Shown here one piece after another: positions 38,634-52,801 of a stretch of 64,000 nucleotides of DNA. Made by a program: the position numbers and the translations under genes. Every line of letters starts with the position of its first letter. Within the stretch, counting starts at the first letter, position 1. This DNA is from Chrysomallon squamiferum (Eukaryota > Mollusca > Gastropoda > Neomphalida > Peltospiridae), in assembly GCA_012295275.1 (NCBI GenBank), contig CM022666.1:9042923-9106922 (forward strand). Reading direction: 5' to 3'. A model generated the notes under the pieces. The model was not told the origin of the DNA and made no database searches. It worked only from the letters and a program-made list of their open reading frames with translations.

Positions 38634-39108
38634 CATATATCCTTTCATCAATATCAGATCATTCATAACAAATTCCTTATTTTTTTGGAACAAAATAATT
38701 AACAGATAATTAAAATAAAAATACATACATACATGAGACAGTTTTAAATGCAAACATTTAACTCAACCAAAATATGCCCTTAAGACTGAAATTAAAGCAG
38801 CTGATTTAAATTATCTTAAAAATTGATCAACTGATATTTCAAACAAGTAATTGCAGTCAAAATCATTCTGTGAGCAACAAATCATAAAAAAAATTAAAAA
38901 AAATATATCACTGTATGGGTGATATTTCTGCACTCAATATAACCATCTTTGCCACTGGCTCCAACAGACATGAAAGCAGAATACATTTCTGTTAAAATTA
39001 TTAAGTGCTACCATACTTTGGATGATTCTTGTATATTATAATACATTCTTCTTGTTGTTATTTTTGTTGATAAAACTGACTTGTCTTAAAAAGGATTTAG
39101 GAGACAAT

Positions 39109-39302
39109 TTAACTGACTTTTACTGTAGGCAGAACTAACTGTGGTTTTTCTTCTGATGATGACACTTTTCTCTCTTTTCTCTGTTTCTCACACCGCTGCA
39201 TTTTTGCAGTCACATGCAATGGGGGAAGAATTTTGTCCAGTTTAGGAGATTTTGGAAATTTAAGAAGTGTTGACACTTTGTGCAAAACATTCCTGAAATA
39301 AA

Positions 39303-39334
<32 letters not shown>

Positions 39335-40823
39335 CAAACAAACAAACAAACAAACAAACAAACAAACAAACAAACAAATAAATAAATAATTATGGATATA
39401 TATTGAGAGCAAAACAGAAAACAAAAACATCTGAAACTGACATAACATACATACACTCATATAAAGATATATGCATACATACATATATACGGTTGACATG
39501 AACATAAAAATTACAGAACGTTATTATTCTGAGAAAGATTTAATTAAATGTGTAAAAATATATTTTGTTGTATGAAAGAAACAGTTCAAATATAAACATT
39601 TTATATATTTATCTTTCTCATATCAGATATTATTTCAGTGAAATGTTGTTGTTATTTTTAGCTGATATGTACACTAAAAAATAGATCATACAGAAAATAT
39701 AAAAATAACTGTTATTATAACTGCAGAGTTGTAGCAGACATAGTGGTATCATAATTATGTTTATAGCTGCTATTGTTGTTGTGGTAAATTTTATTGTTGA
39801 TGTAATTGTTGTTGCTAATGTAACTGTTGCTGCTGTAGTTGCAGTTGTTTATGCTGCAGCAGTAATGGTTTGCTATTCTTTTACTTACTCAACATAAGCA
39901 GCTTTCTCATTAAGATACAACATATTTTCATCAATTTCTTTACGAGGCAGATTTTCAGGAGCAACAAGCTGAAAGCAATAAAAATAGTAATATTTTATAT
40001 CAGTCTTTATTCACTGGTATACAACTAGCATGGTCCATGATGTATGTATGTATGTGTATGTTTGTGTGTTTGTGTGTGTTTGTGTGTGTGTGTGTGTGTG
40101 CAGACAGATAGATAGATCAAAAATATATAAGGATTTCAAAATAATATAAGGTGTTAATGGATAGAATTAAATGTCCCACAGAATATAGATTTTGAAATAA
40201 CTGATGTTAATGTTATTATTTTATTTTTTTAAATTAAAATATTCACACAATTAAATATACTGACATGGATATTATTGATCAATCTTAGCAATATCTATCA
40301 TTATGATTTAAATTTATTTCTTAATAATAATAATAACATATCTTGCTAATACAGCCAAACTGACCTTCAACTTTGACCCCACATTGAATCTGCAACTTCG
40401 TTTCCTAGCCAACATTGTCACGGTGATGTTGTCCTGACTCATAATCCTCACACCAATGTAGTGGTTCAAGCCAAAACAGATAGGCTGAAATGGTGGAGCA
40501 TGCACATGCACCTCAGGGTCTCGCCATGTCCAGCTCTTCCTTCTAGCACCAGTAGGATACAGCTCCATACCTCCAAGTTGATCAAAATAAATTCTGTGAG
40601 AAAAAAATCAGCTATATTAAGTTGTCATTATTATATTTATATAATTCTGTGTTTGTCTGTAAGTTTAAAAGGGTGTAAATATGTTTGGGTGCATGTGTTG
40701 ATATACACACACAACACATCTGATATATATCTGTATATTAATGTGTGTGTATGTATGTGCATTAACAAGTTTGTTTGTCTGCCTGTATGTATATATATCT
40801 GTGTGTATATATACAGCTGTCTT

Positions 40824-40862
<39 letters not shown>

Positions 40863-42500
40863 ATGCATGCATGCATGTGTGTGTATATGTGTATGTGTGT
40901 ATTAATAACAATATATTCAAAGAATTTTTAAAGTATACTGTTTGAAAAACAACGATTTGAATTTTTGGAGTAATACATATTTCTGTTATGAAGCTAAAAA
41001 TTTTGTAAATATTTAGTTTAAAAAAAATCAAAGAAGAAAATTATCTTAAATGGAAAATAACTGATGAAAAGTAAATGCAGAAGAACCTGCATAGTTACAG
41101 AACAAAGCCAAGCAAAATAAAATTTTAAACTAAATATTACAAAAAGCTGTTTACTTACCGAACCACCCCATTGTCATGGAAACAAGATCCATATCCATTG
41201 GGTTCAAAAATAGCACACACTTTGTGATCGGGTGTGTCATCATGTAATATGTATGTGTACAAACCAAGTGACACACTTGTTATAGCTATAGCCAACTGAC
41301 CTGATGGGTAGCTGAATAACAGGTTAAGAAAATACACACTATGAAAATAGTTTACTCATCTCCTGCATCACTTATTTCTTTCCAGTCATTCCTTGAGACT
41401 ATGCAGAATTATAATTTACAATGGACAATGAGAGATAACAAAAAGTGCATACTAATTATCTTTATCAGTCTCTCAGGAATTCCTTTTGCCCACAACATAT
41501 TTCACAATTTGTTAAAAACACCTCTGACTACAGAGTAACAGCCCATGTTTTAATATTTTATAAAAGAAATAAGCAAAAATATATTTTAAAATGATATAAG
41601 GAAATAACAATTAAAAAAAATAATAATAATAACAAAAACAACAACAATAACAGTAATAAAATTATTTGTAAAATAAAATAAAATAAAATTAAAATAAAAT
41701 AATTAAGAAATAAGTTCAGACAAAAATTAAAAAAATGACAATAAAAAGGATACAATACATTTCCAGAACCATCAGAGAAAATTGTGAGAAACTTTCTACC
41801 ATTTTCATAATATTTCTGTATGAGAGGCCGGTCCACTAACTAAAAAAAAATAACAAATAAATAAATAATTACTGTTTTAATTTGAAGTATAAACAAACAA
41901 TGAAAGAATCATATGTAAAGAAAGAAAGAAAGAAAAATAAAGACAGACAGATAGACATAAAGACATAGACAGACAGACAGATAGATACACAGACATGCAG
42001 ATACATAGATAAATCAATATAAACTGACATAAGATTCCCATTGACAATAAAGCCTTAGCCAAGACATTTGATAAAAAAAAAAAAAATTATTAATGGGAAA
42101 TCACAAATCAATACAAATATCTGTGATTCCAGAAAGAAGAAAAAAGGCAACTTACTTTTCCAGATTCAATTAGAGGCTCAGGAATGAAAACTTCTAATAC
42201 TTCCTCTTCTTTGAGAAGTGGACTAGGTGGACGCAGTGTCCACCCTTCGTCCAGGCAGCGTTGAGATGACAACTGATAGTTAATAGTTTTCATCTGACGT
42301 GTTACTGATAACAAAAAAGTAATTGTGAAATAGGTCATAAAAAATATTTTAAAAATGGAGAAAAATATCTACATGTTATGTGTATGTTTACTGATGTATC
42401 TTCAGAATGGACTCAGAGAAATTAACAAATAAAATAAAATAAATAACAGATCAATCATAAAAGAACAAATATAAATTTATATATATATGTATGTATGTGT

Positions 42501-42534
<34 letters not shown>

Positions 42535-45500
42535 CTTGTGTGCATATGTGTGTGACCTGTTTTAGTGTCTATATAAAGTAGGTACCATTAATGACATTTT
42601 TAATTACTTTGTCAGAAAACACTAATACGTTATTATTATTATACCATTTTAAACAGCACCTTTTCCATTAAGTTCAAGGGTGCTTTACTATGTTAACTAA
42701 TAAATTTAAATATTAAAAGACATGAACATAAACATATTAAAATAAATGTAAAAATAATGGTGAACATGCTAAAATGACAGTAAAAATAAGTACATCATAT
42801 TTAAAAATATATAACCTTTAAACGCCTCATACAATAACTGAAAATGAAATTGTTTTCTAAAGTGAGCATCCAGAAGTCCAAATGGAATGTTTGAATTTGA
42901 CAGTTTGCTTTGTCATATTCTATATTTTATTTAAACTTAATTTAGTAAACTTGTGCATAATATTATGCCTGTACATGTGTTTAGTATTTGTATAGAATAA
43001 CTTATATATTAAAATTTGTATATGGTTGAATCATACAGTGCATGTGTTTGAGTTTTATGAATATTATTCATTTTAGGAAACTGGACTGACTCAAATAAAG
43101 AAAACCAAAATTAAATTTTAAAAAATATCAATAATGAGCAAACTAGTATGTATTCTACTAAAAACATTAAATTTAAAATTTAAAATAAAAGAACAATGAA
43201 AAATTGAGATAAATAAATAAATAAATCGAATGATATATATGTAAAATGCATATTAATAACATATTAACAATCAAAATGCAGTTTGATACTGTAAAAAAAT
43301 TCATGTATGATAATATAATACTGAAAAGGTTATATGTTAATTTGGTGCTGAATAAAACATGCATATACAAGATTGTGCAATCAGTTTATTATTATAATGG
43401 TATTGCATAGAAGAAGAATTTTCCTAAATGACCATTCTGCTTATGATTCACATTCAACATTCAAATTCAAGATCAGTTGTTAGGATTAAATTTTTAAATA
43501 TAATTTTTAGACATAGAATGTCCATAAATATAATAATTTCTGAATTGTACTGCTGGTAAAAGATAATTTTCAGAAATAAAACCAATAATGCAAAATGTCA
43601 GATATAACTGATTCATACACTCTGTATTAAAACTAAAAATGAATGTAACTCATGTGTCATGTAATAGATGAAAAAATAATATTCAGGAAGAAAAAAAACA
43701 CTATGTTTATATTGTTCACACTTGATAAGTTGGTGCAAAATGATTATATAAGTAAAATTAATTTCGCACAAATTAAACTGCAAATTTCACATAAACTGAA
43801 ACATAATATTCTGTTATGTGAGTTCAGCATAAATAAAAACAATTTTCACATTAACAAACAACTCTGTAAAATTGTGTTCACAATGGATTTAAGTTAAGTT
43901 ACTTCTGCAAACAATATAAACATTAATATTCACACTCTTAATACAATAATGTGTGCTCTATGTAATATAAATATTTATAATAAAAATTAATATTCACACA
44001 GATAAACTGTAAGATACATGTTATATTGGTGCAGGCATGCAAAACCCAAAACCACTGAGATGTTACAAAACTAAACAAACCATCAATTGGCATTGGACCT
44101 CCTCGGAACTGGCCGGCTATTTAAAAAAATTAATTTTCAATTATAATTGTTTTTTACTCTGATATCCTTCCCTTATTATAATTATTTTTAAGATTGTTTT
44201 TTTTTTTTTTTTTTTTTTTTTTTTGCAAATATAAAATAAATAAATAAAAATATTTTTTTTTAATGTGGATTTGTAAAAATTATTATAATTTTTTTTTTTT
44301 TACAAAATACCGTAAAAAAATTGTTTTTTTTTTAAATTCACTAATAAAACTATATAGATAATAATTACTGATCATAATATATTAAATAAAATCAAACACA
44401 TAAAGAAATAAACAATAAAATCAATTACAAAAACAGAATTGAAAATGTGAAATATTTAATTATTGATTTCAAATAAAGAAAGAAATATTAGTTCAATCAA
44501 TGAGAATAAATATTGTTAATGATTACCGATTATAACAAATAAATGAACAAAATAATAATAATAATAAAATAATAATATATTAATAATAATAATAAAATTC
44601 AATCACAGAAGATATTAGATTATTACTGATTCAAAGAGAAAAAACATTGTTACTGAGTGGCGATTAGAGATGAATGAAAAAAAAAAGAAGAAAAGAAATA
44701 TGTATGAAAAAACAACAAAACAATTTATAAGCGCATAAAAATATTTGTGTTTCAGTATGCAATGACATTTAAAAGCAACTGTATTCTACGTACCAAAATT
44801 GGGAGGTTGTTGAACAGACTTTGGACCCAGAGCTGCCCTGCTAGGAGGGTGTGCCCCTCCCCCATGAGAGCCTGCACCAGCTGCTACAGTTACAAAGCAA
44901 AGCAGGTTGGAAAGTGAAAAACAGAAACAGAACCTCTACAGATAAACTAGACTAGCTAGAACTAAATTTGACCTTTCTGAAACTTTTTTTTTTTAATTTC
45001 CTTTTATTAAAATACAGGGCAGCGCTAAAGAGTGGTGTGCTTTGTTGCCTTACACTATCCTTAACATTGAGTAAAACACAAAACTAAATGTGTATTAAAA
45101 TTAACATGAGTGACCAAAGCTAGATGGAGGTGTGACATTAAATGAATGTGTGTGTATTTCTTTGAGATTATATTATTAGAAATAAATTTGTTATATTATT
45201 AATACAAACACTAATGAATAACATTTAATATCATGACTGAATTAATTTGATGTTTATGATATAAACAAGGTATTATTAAAATGATCTGATAATATGCTCA
45301 TCATTATATTTAAATATAGTTGATTTACAGTGAAATTTTATATTCAGCTAACAAAACAAATATATATATATATTTCTATTCTTTACTATTTCAAAAAGTT
45401 ACAAATAATAACAAAAAGTTTATTTAAATGAATTCATTATTGATTTTACTAATTCAGCTTTTACTGAAAGGGAGAACACAGTATACATTAAAAGGTTATT

Positions 45501-46997
45501 TGTTATTAGAATAATTCTACACTAATTAAAATTAGAGAGAATTTAATTAGTGTTCCTATTGATTTGTTTTTATTATAATGATTAAATAGAAATATGACAT
45601 TTATAAAGACGTAAAATACTAGCAGTGTACTAAATATAATAAATAAAATATAACAAAAAACAAAGTAAATGGTAAATGGTAAATACTCAAATTTAATAGT
45701 AAATAATTATTCAAATACTACTTTAAAAAGCTATGTGAATTTATTTCTACTGAAAGAATTGATAGAAAATGAATAAAACGTACATGAAAATAAATTCTGT
45801 TGCATTCCTTGAGCTTCCTGCTGTCTTCTCTGAAGTTCTCTGTCACGCATTCTTTAAAATAAATAATAAAATAAATTGAAAATAAAATAAAAATAAACTG
45901 AAAAAAATAAAAAAAATAAAAATAAAAACAAAACAAAAAATAAAAAATAAAAATGAAATGAAATAAAAATGCTGTGCTAATTATAAATATACACTAATAA
46001 CACATACATATGTTATGCATATTATATACATTTAAATAAATATACATACAGATTTATATATATATATATATAGACATATACACACAAACACATACAGATG
46101 AATATATGTCTACAAACATCCAAACATACATACATTCATAATTTACATATCTGCTTAAATATGTATATGAATATATGGGTATCATAATGAATATTATTAT
46201 TTGGTAAATGACAACAAAAACACAAAAACAAATAATAACAAAAATAATTATAATAAACAACAATATCAGTAACTATACAAATAACAACAATAACAGTAAC
46301 GAAATTAATAATAATAATAGTAATAAGTATTATTATTATTATTATATCAATAACAATAATTACAATAATAACAATACAAGTAATGTCAAAATTAACATTA
46401 ACATTAAAAATAATAAAATGAATACAAACCTTTGAACAGCTCTTTCTTTGGCTGCCTTCCTATCTTTCTTAGTTCCAAAGTGAGCGTGTGGTTTTATACA
46501 GATTTGTTTCTGTTTATTTCTCAATTCCTCCTCGAGGTCTACTGCTGTTGTCGTAGCAAACTGAACAAAATCTCGATATTCATCGCAGCAGTACAATTCA
46601 TCTGGTGCCACTTCCTGCTGTCTTTCAAGTGTAGGGAAAGGTTTGATTTCCTGTCCACAGAACTCACATGTACCTCCGAACATGCCATAAGGGCGGCCAA
46701 ATTCATCAGTAGGGAAATCAACTTGTTCAGCTTTATCCGATTCTCGTAGATACTAAATAAAAATAAAATTCAAACGTCAATCAATGGTTATATCAAATTC
46801 TGGCTCTTTTATAAATGTTAACATTCCTTATGTCATAAGCTTTATTTCAATACCATTGTGTTCAGTCGAATATTAGTAATTATGGAAAATTCTCAAACTT
46901 TCTTGATTAGAACATGTTAACAAAAGGTTGGGTGTGTTGTGCTGAAGAAAAACAACTTGACACATTTACTGTATTATAATTTAAAATATTTCAGTGC

Positions 46998-47086
<89 letters not shown>

Positions 47087-49457
47087 TGCACACGACAGGC
47101 TATCATTTCTTAATTATAAAAAATAAAAATAAATTATCTGCTTTCTACTATAAACAAAAAGCAGACTGAGGCAGTATCATTAAAAGAAAATTAACAAAAA
47201 AGCTTAGAATTAAAAAATAAAAAACAATGCAGCTGAAAAATGCAAATGAACAGACAGATAAATATATATGTAGAGCCACAATGAAAGATTCACAGACATG
47301 AACAGAAGTGTTATGAAAAATAAATTAGCCTATATAAAAGCAAGTAAACACATCAAAACATCAGTGTGGAAAACAGCCAGAAGCAGTTTGTACAGGTTAC
47401 CATGGTTACCTGTAGAATCTGTGGAGGACCAATACTTGGGAGATAATTCTGGTCCTGGTGTTTCTTCCATGACTCTTCATCAGAACTCTTCCATAATAAA
47501 CAACAAGGTTCATAAACAACAACAACAACAGTAAAATCTATTCAACATGTCCATATACAGTTTGAATAGCAACAGATGTATCTACTATACCATATTAACA
47601 ATATATTAATAACAACAACAATAGTAACCCAATAATAATAATAAAAATAATAATAATAAATAAAATAATAAATAAAATAATAAATAGAGGAAAAGACAAT
47701 ACAAACAATAATAAAAATAACTCAACATTTCCCTACAAATCTCAATCAACAACAATTCACTTTTAGTGCCAATATGGTTAAGCCACTGATCTTCAGCTAT
47801 GGATATGTTCTGGGATCAGATTAGCGTACCAGCAATAATACATAATTTAAAAATAAAAAGAATATGTTATTAGCATTATTATTTTACTTTTTTTTATTAT
47901 TATTATATATTTTTTTTAATTATGAATTTTAAAATAGAAATAATTATTGAAGAAAGAAATTACTTACATCAGAATCAGTACTGACATCCATGATAGGGAT
48001 GCCATATTCATCACTATATGGGGTGTAGGGTGTGGTAATCACTTGTGGCTCCTCCTCTGGTTCTGTATCAACTTTCTCCTGAGGTTCTGCCACAATCTCT
48101 GTAATAATGATAATAATAATAATAGTACAAAAAAGAAGAATTAATATTAGGATTTTTTAAATAAGATTTTTAATAATTTTTATGCATAAAATACAATTTG
48201 TATATGCCAAAAAGTCTGAAAACAGTAAGATATTAGTATTTCTACTGGTCAGAAAAATTAGGGATCCTCAGCCTGTATAACAATAACAACAAAGTAATAC
48301 AAACAATAAAGAAAAATGGGACAAACACTGACGTGAAATTAATATTTGTCAATGTAACAGTACACACACACACACACACACAAACAAACATACATGTAGG
48401 TATACTCATAAACAAGTATGTAAATAATACAAAATATGTAATAGATACATTCATACGTACATACAAATGCAGACACATGTACACTCCCATGTAGTTACAA
48501 ACATAAAAAAAACAATTTATAAAGAGAAATGATTAAACCTTCAGTTTCAGTTTTCTCTTCTTCATCCACTTTCTGAAGCCATTCCCAGTCTGTTTGTGTA
48601 TCTATGGTAACAAGGATAACTTCTCGCCCATCATACGTTCGTATTTTTAAGCCACCTGGTTTACCCATTTCTGCTTTTCTGTCAATTTAAATATATTAAT
48701 TTACAATATCTGATAATAAATTCAGTATGAACTAGGGAAGAAAACAAAAGTTAAGTAATATGATTAAACTAAAAATTGTCCTGAGTACCCACAAGTCATT
48801 ATAGAATTATTATTTTACTACTTCCCTATATTTTATCCACTAGAAATGTAAATATTTAGCAAATAAAAATAAAAGACATAATTTATTGCAATAGTTTGAT
48901 CCCAGCATTTGGAATCTCCATGAATTTTTATCAGTTTAATTAACAAATCAAGTCTTACTGGTCAAAAGAAACTGCTCGTTTCATTAAGTGGCTGAAGTCA
49001 TCTTCAAGTTCAGGTCGAAATCCACGAGCTATTTTTGGTCGAGCACATCCATCACCAGGTGTATCCAAGGTAACAGACGAGGCTGAAATATACAATGTTT
49101 TAAAATAATATAAACAAAAACAAAAACAAAAACAAAAAAAAAAAAAAAAGAAAATCAAGGGAAAAAATAACAATTAAATAATTTCATTGTATCAGCTTTC
49201 CATTAATTTGCAATGATTATGAAATCATTCCATAACTTTATCCATAATTCCATTGTATGAGCTTTCCATTAATTTGCAGTGATTATGAAATCATTCCATA
49301 ATTTTATCTATAAAGTATTAAAAAATTACAATGTTCATTATTTTTTTATTATTATTATTATTTTTTTAATAGTTTTTGTTAATAGTTGAGCCCAAAAGAA
49401 TATATCAAAGTTGTGGATATCCTCAATGTTCCATTGCTGACAACACAATATTATCAG

Positions 49458-49514
<57 letters not shown>

Positions 49515-51512
49515 TAATATTTATATTTATATTATTTGGCTTTCTGATTATATTTATTTCAGTATGCGGAAACAAATAATACAAATATTGAGAATGTACT
49601 ATTAACTTCACAGAAAAAATAGTAACAAAAAGAAAACTATTTACAGCTATTTTACAAACCGAAATAAAACCATGGAGGAAATTTTATATTTAACAAATCA
49701 TTCCATTTAGTAAAGAAATGTGACCATGTTTTGTCCTCCTCAATTTTCAACATTGCAATCAAAAATATATCTCTCAATATTAATTATATAATGTATAGAA
49801 AACACTTTTTCATTATTTCCTATGTACATAACTGCATCTATGACATCACAGTGATATGACATCAGAGGTCACATGACCTATCTTAATATGATATTTATGA
49901 ATGGTGTTGTAAGTATGAAAAACAAACATTTATAAATTCTGAAAGGCATCATGTGAAACTGAGATTTAGCCAGTTAGTGGGTTAGCTAAAGAACCAAAAA
50001 ATATAACTGTAATTTAGAAATATATATCAGTTTAATAATAAAATATTAATACTAATTGGAATATTACTACTACTACTACTATAACAACTTCTACTGCTGT
50101 AACAGCTATTATTATTAATATTAATAATAATAATAATATGAAGAGGAAAAAGAAGAATATTTCAGATGAAATGTGTTTAAAAAAAATAAATAACAGTAAT
50201 TAGAAATAAATAATAATAAATTATATATATTAGCAATAAAATAATAAAAATAGAAAATTAATATATAAATTAATAAAAGAAATTAAGTAATAATAATTTG
50301 ATGTGTCTGAATATTTCTAAAGTAACAAATTGTATTAATTTTATTTTAGGGGTTTTCTTTATTTTACTACTATTATTATTATTATTATTATATACTATTA
50401 TTATTATTATTAGGTATTTATTTATTTATTTAATTATTTATTATTTTTATTTTCAAAAATAAACTTAGACAAGTTTTTATTTCCTGATAACATTAAATTG
50501 TTATTTAATTAATCAAACACCAGACTAAAACTTGGTCACTAATTAAGAAATCTGTTGGTCATAACTAAGCTTAAATGTCAATTATATTAAACTGTTCCAG
50601 CTGACTGGTTTTTTTTTTTCATTTTTACCCACATTACAAATTGTTAATAACAAAGTGTGATAATAAAATATATATCTGTATATTTGTAATTTCAAATTAC
50701 ACCAACAACAGTAACAACTACAATAATAATAAATGTTAGACTGAGACAGATGATATAAACAGTTTTGCTTCTTTCTTTATTATGCATGAGCATATCATTG
50801 CGAACTTCACGCAACAAAAGTCTGTCTTGATCTTTTAATATTCTACAAATGACATTTTGAAAAACACTGGCCTCATATCTTAAGGTTCCTTATTTTGAGG
50901 TAATTTCAAATATAAATGTCTTTTAAAGTTACTTTACATGATATAAACATTTATTTACAATAATTTTAGAGGTAATTTTGCAGTTTAGTTTCAATAAATA
51001 TTGTATGATGATTTATTGTTCTGTTGCCGATACAAATATAAAACAGTTATATACAACACTTAACCTTTTTGTATTTCCATTAACAACAAATTGCAAGTTT
51101 TCTGAACCTCTATTGATATGAGTAAAACCTTCATTAACAAGGTGTAAAAAATGCAGTAGGAACAATTTTTTTTTTTTTAAATTATGATTCTAAACCTCAA
51201 CTTACTATCTGATGTTCTCCGAATTTCACCGTCACTTTCGGTTTCACTTACACCATCATGAAATTTTACTCCTTTTTCTGCTTCTTTGCTTTTAACCGCA
51301 TCACCACCAGCACCAATATCAACTTCAACATTGTCAGTCTGTGATATTCTACTGTTTCGTCTGCTGCTTCGTCTGCTGCTTTGTCTGCTACTAGTCTGTG
51401 AACCTTTTTGTCTGCTGCTATGTTTGCTTCCCTTTGAACTTCTTGATCCAGCTGAATCAGATCTGTTTGATTCGTGTATAGAACTGGGTGGAGATGGAAT
51501 AGTTTCATCCAT
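39109..51512 (-). CDS. ERICH6: FAM194-domain protein, glutamate-rich protein 6 (ERICH6)-like, complete
   Basis: Fourteen coding exons on the minus strand: 51206-51512, 48959-49082, 48539-48678, 47968-48098, 46430-46752, 45784-45851, 44794-44883, 44081-44116, 42156-42304, 41754-41839, 41159-41311, 40365-40593, 39889-39968, 39109-39292. Phases agree at every junction and sum to 2100 bases, 699 residues plus TAA, close to human ERICH6/ERICH6B. Order: Ser/Arg-rich N-terminus (about 14-60), acidic middle, a Cys cluster CEFC...CC (263, 266, 289, 290), then the FAM194 domain from about 457 with KYYENGRKFLTIFSDGSGN, FYPSGQLAIAI, HVHAPPFQPICFGLNHYIGV and CRFNVGSKLK. Biochemical function is unknown; vertebrate relatives are mainly testis-expressed. 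A 5' UTR exon probably lies near 52220-52300. The exon 3 donor (GTTTAA) is weak, and the 36-base exon 8 is the least certain. Choice between ERICH6 and ERICH6B is not possible. Confidence 0.88.
39297..39390. repeat. Compound tetranucleotide array (GTAA)n-(ACAA)n-(ATAA)n abutting a splice acceptor
   Basis: About eight AAGT units and then eleven CAAA units start immediately beyond the acceptor of the last ERICH6-like exon (39292). Read on the minus strand, the array forms the pyrimidine-rich end of the intron. Confidence 0.9.
40831..40860. repeat. (GT)n microsatellite
   Basis: About 15 GT units followed by GCAT repeats, in the intron between ERICH6-like exons 11 and 12. Confidence 0.9.
41312..41753 (-). 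other. U12-type (minor spliceosome) intron in the FAM194 domain
   Basis: The donor on the minus strand is GTATCCTTT (41753-41745), the exact U12-type 5' splice consensus. The branch region TTTCTTAAC (ending at 41323) differs by one base from the U12 consensus TTCCTTAAC, with its adenosine about 12 bases before the acceptor AG. There is no long pyrimidine tract. Using this donor keeps the frame and yields GNVFYPSGQ at the junction, as the domain expects; the earlier GT in the same exon would break the frame. Confidence 0.85.
42509..42531. repeat. (GT)n microsatellite
   Basis: About 11 GT units in the intron between ERICH6-like exons 8 and 9. Confidence 0.85.
47000..47084. repeat. (GA)n microsatellite
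   Basis: About 42 uninterrupted GA units in ERICH6-like intron 4. Confidence 0.95.
49185..49316. repeat. Tandem duplication, 2 x 66 bp, in ERICH6-like intron 1
   Basis: The block beginning CATTGTATCAGCTTTCC at 49185 repeats from 49251 as CATTGTATGAGCTTTCC. Only a few differences are seen across the unit. Confidence 0.9.
49461..49513. repeat. (ATT)n microsatellite
   Basis: About 17 ATT units in ERICH6-like intron 1. Confidence 0.9.
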
Positions 51513-52213
51513 TTTTGCTAGTATTAGGGGGTTTTTGGTTGATTTTCTTTTTTCTTTTTTTTAAATGCGATAGTCGTTCATCATGGTATTGCTTTTATAA
51601 TTCAAGCTGAAATTAATAAGAAATAAAGATTATAAGATTTCTTTTTTTTTTTCTTTTTTTTTCCCCTAGTAGTAATGAAACAATAATAATCCTTTCAGAG
51701 GTTATCTATTATTTGTAGCTGTTATTTATTTTATTTTATTTAGCTAACATTATAATTATTTAATGATAACTGTGGAACGTCGTATTTTTATGAAATAATA
51801 GTCTTTTGACACACATATAAAAAGGACACCCAAGTTTCTTTCAGACACTGGCTGAACCAGTGCTTGACACCTATGACACTAATCGTAATCGTAATGTAGG
51901 CCATCTCCAGTAAAATAATATTTTTCAGGTTTAGTTATTATCGAAGATACTCATATTATCATATTAATTCACAATCATTCCCTCAAAATAATAGAAATCT
52001 CTAAGTGTCTTACTTCGTACAAAATATTCTTGTTTTATAAACAACGGATATCGTCTGCCACCATTTATATTTTTGTTGATTAGTGACCGTCATGTGATCG
52101 AGGCAACCGATTCGATTGGTTTATAGCATTCGGAAACGAAAACGTTTCTACGCTGTAAAAAAGAGAAAGGCTATTAAAATATGTCTTTAATATTTCAAAA
52201 TAAGATCGATAGC

Positions 52214-52330
52214 ACTCACAGAAGTTAAACGATAGTTTACTTAAATAGTTCAATCTGTTTATCATGTTGTGGAGAAACGCGTTGAAACCGGAAATGAATT
52301 CGTTGTTGGACAACAATAAAATAACGAATA
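52214..52330 (-). promoter_or_regulatory. Inferred promoter and 5' UTR exon of the ERICH6-like gene
   Basis: CpG becomes locally frequent over 51870-52330. ACCGGAAAT (52287-52295, plus orientation) is a good ETS site, and ACGCGT lies beside it. On the minus strand a donor GTGAGT (52219-52214) can join to the acceptor TTATTAATTTCAG before 51606, upstream of the ATG at 51512. CT and GT runs (52332-52370) lie immediately beyond. Confidence 0.4.
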
Positions 52331-52801
52331 ACTCTCTCTCTCTCTCTAAATGTGTGTGTGTGTGTGTGTTAGATGGCTAATCTGTAAAATAAATTATGTA
52401 AATTCCTTTGAGAATTATTTTATTATATGTTTTATTATTAGTTTAATAGTCACTGACGTATTAAAACAATAAAATTAAATTAAAAAAAAAAAATTAATTA
52501 ATCTAAATGGATCACGATTTTAATTTCAGGAATGTTGTTACACCATAAGCAATATTTAATTTAAACAATAATAAAATAATGAAAAAGTTTAAAGTAATTC
52601 ATTTAAAATTTTACGATCGGTTAATTTACTCCTCTCGTTATTTCTTTCTTTTTGTGAAATAGAGAAATAATAGCCATTGATTCCTATTCTATAAACGTGG
52701 CTACGCTGTCGTGTTGAGGTTTTTGGTTTGGTTTGTTCTGATTTTACTACTGCAAAATCTTTATTACGCTTTGTATTAATTAAATACGGTTTAAGAACCA
52801 C

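Noticed and set aside
41753-41760. Conventional GT donor just after GGAAAT in ERICH6-like exon 10
   Set aside because: Splicing there would break the frame with exon 11, while the U12-type GTATCCTTT seven bases on restores it.
46432-46749. 105-codon plus-strand ORF
   Set aside because: It is the antisense shadow of the well-supported ERICH6-like exon 46430-46752.
51286-51564. 92-codon plus-strand Leu-rich ORF
   Set aside because: Antisense shadow of ERICH6-like coding exon 1, whose Ser/Arg-rich codons read as Leu on the other strand.
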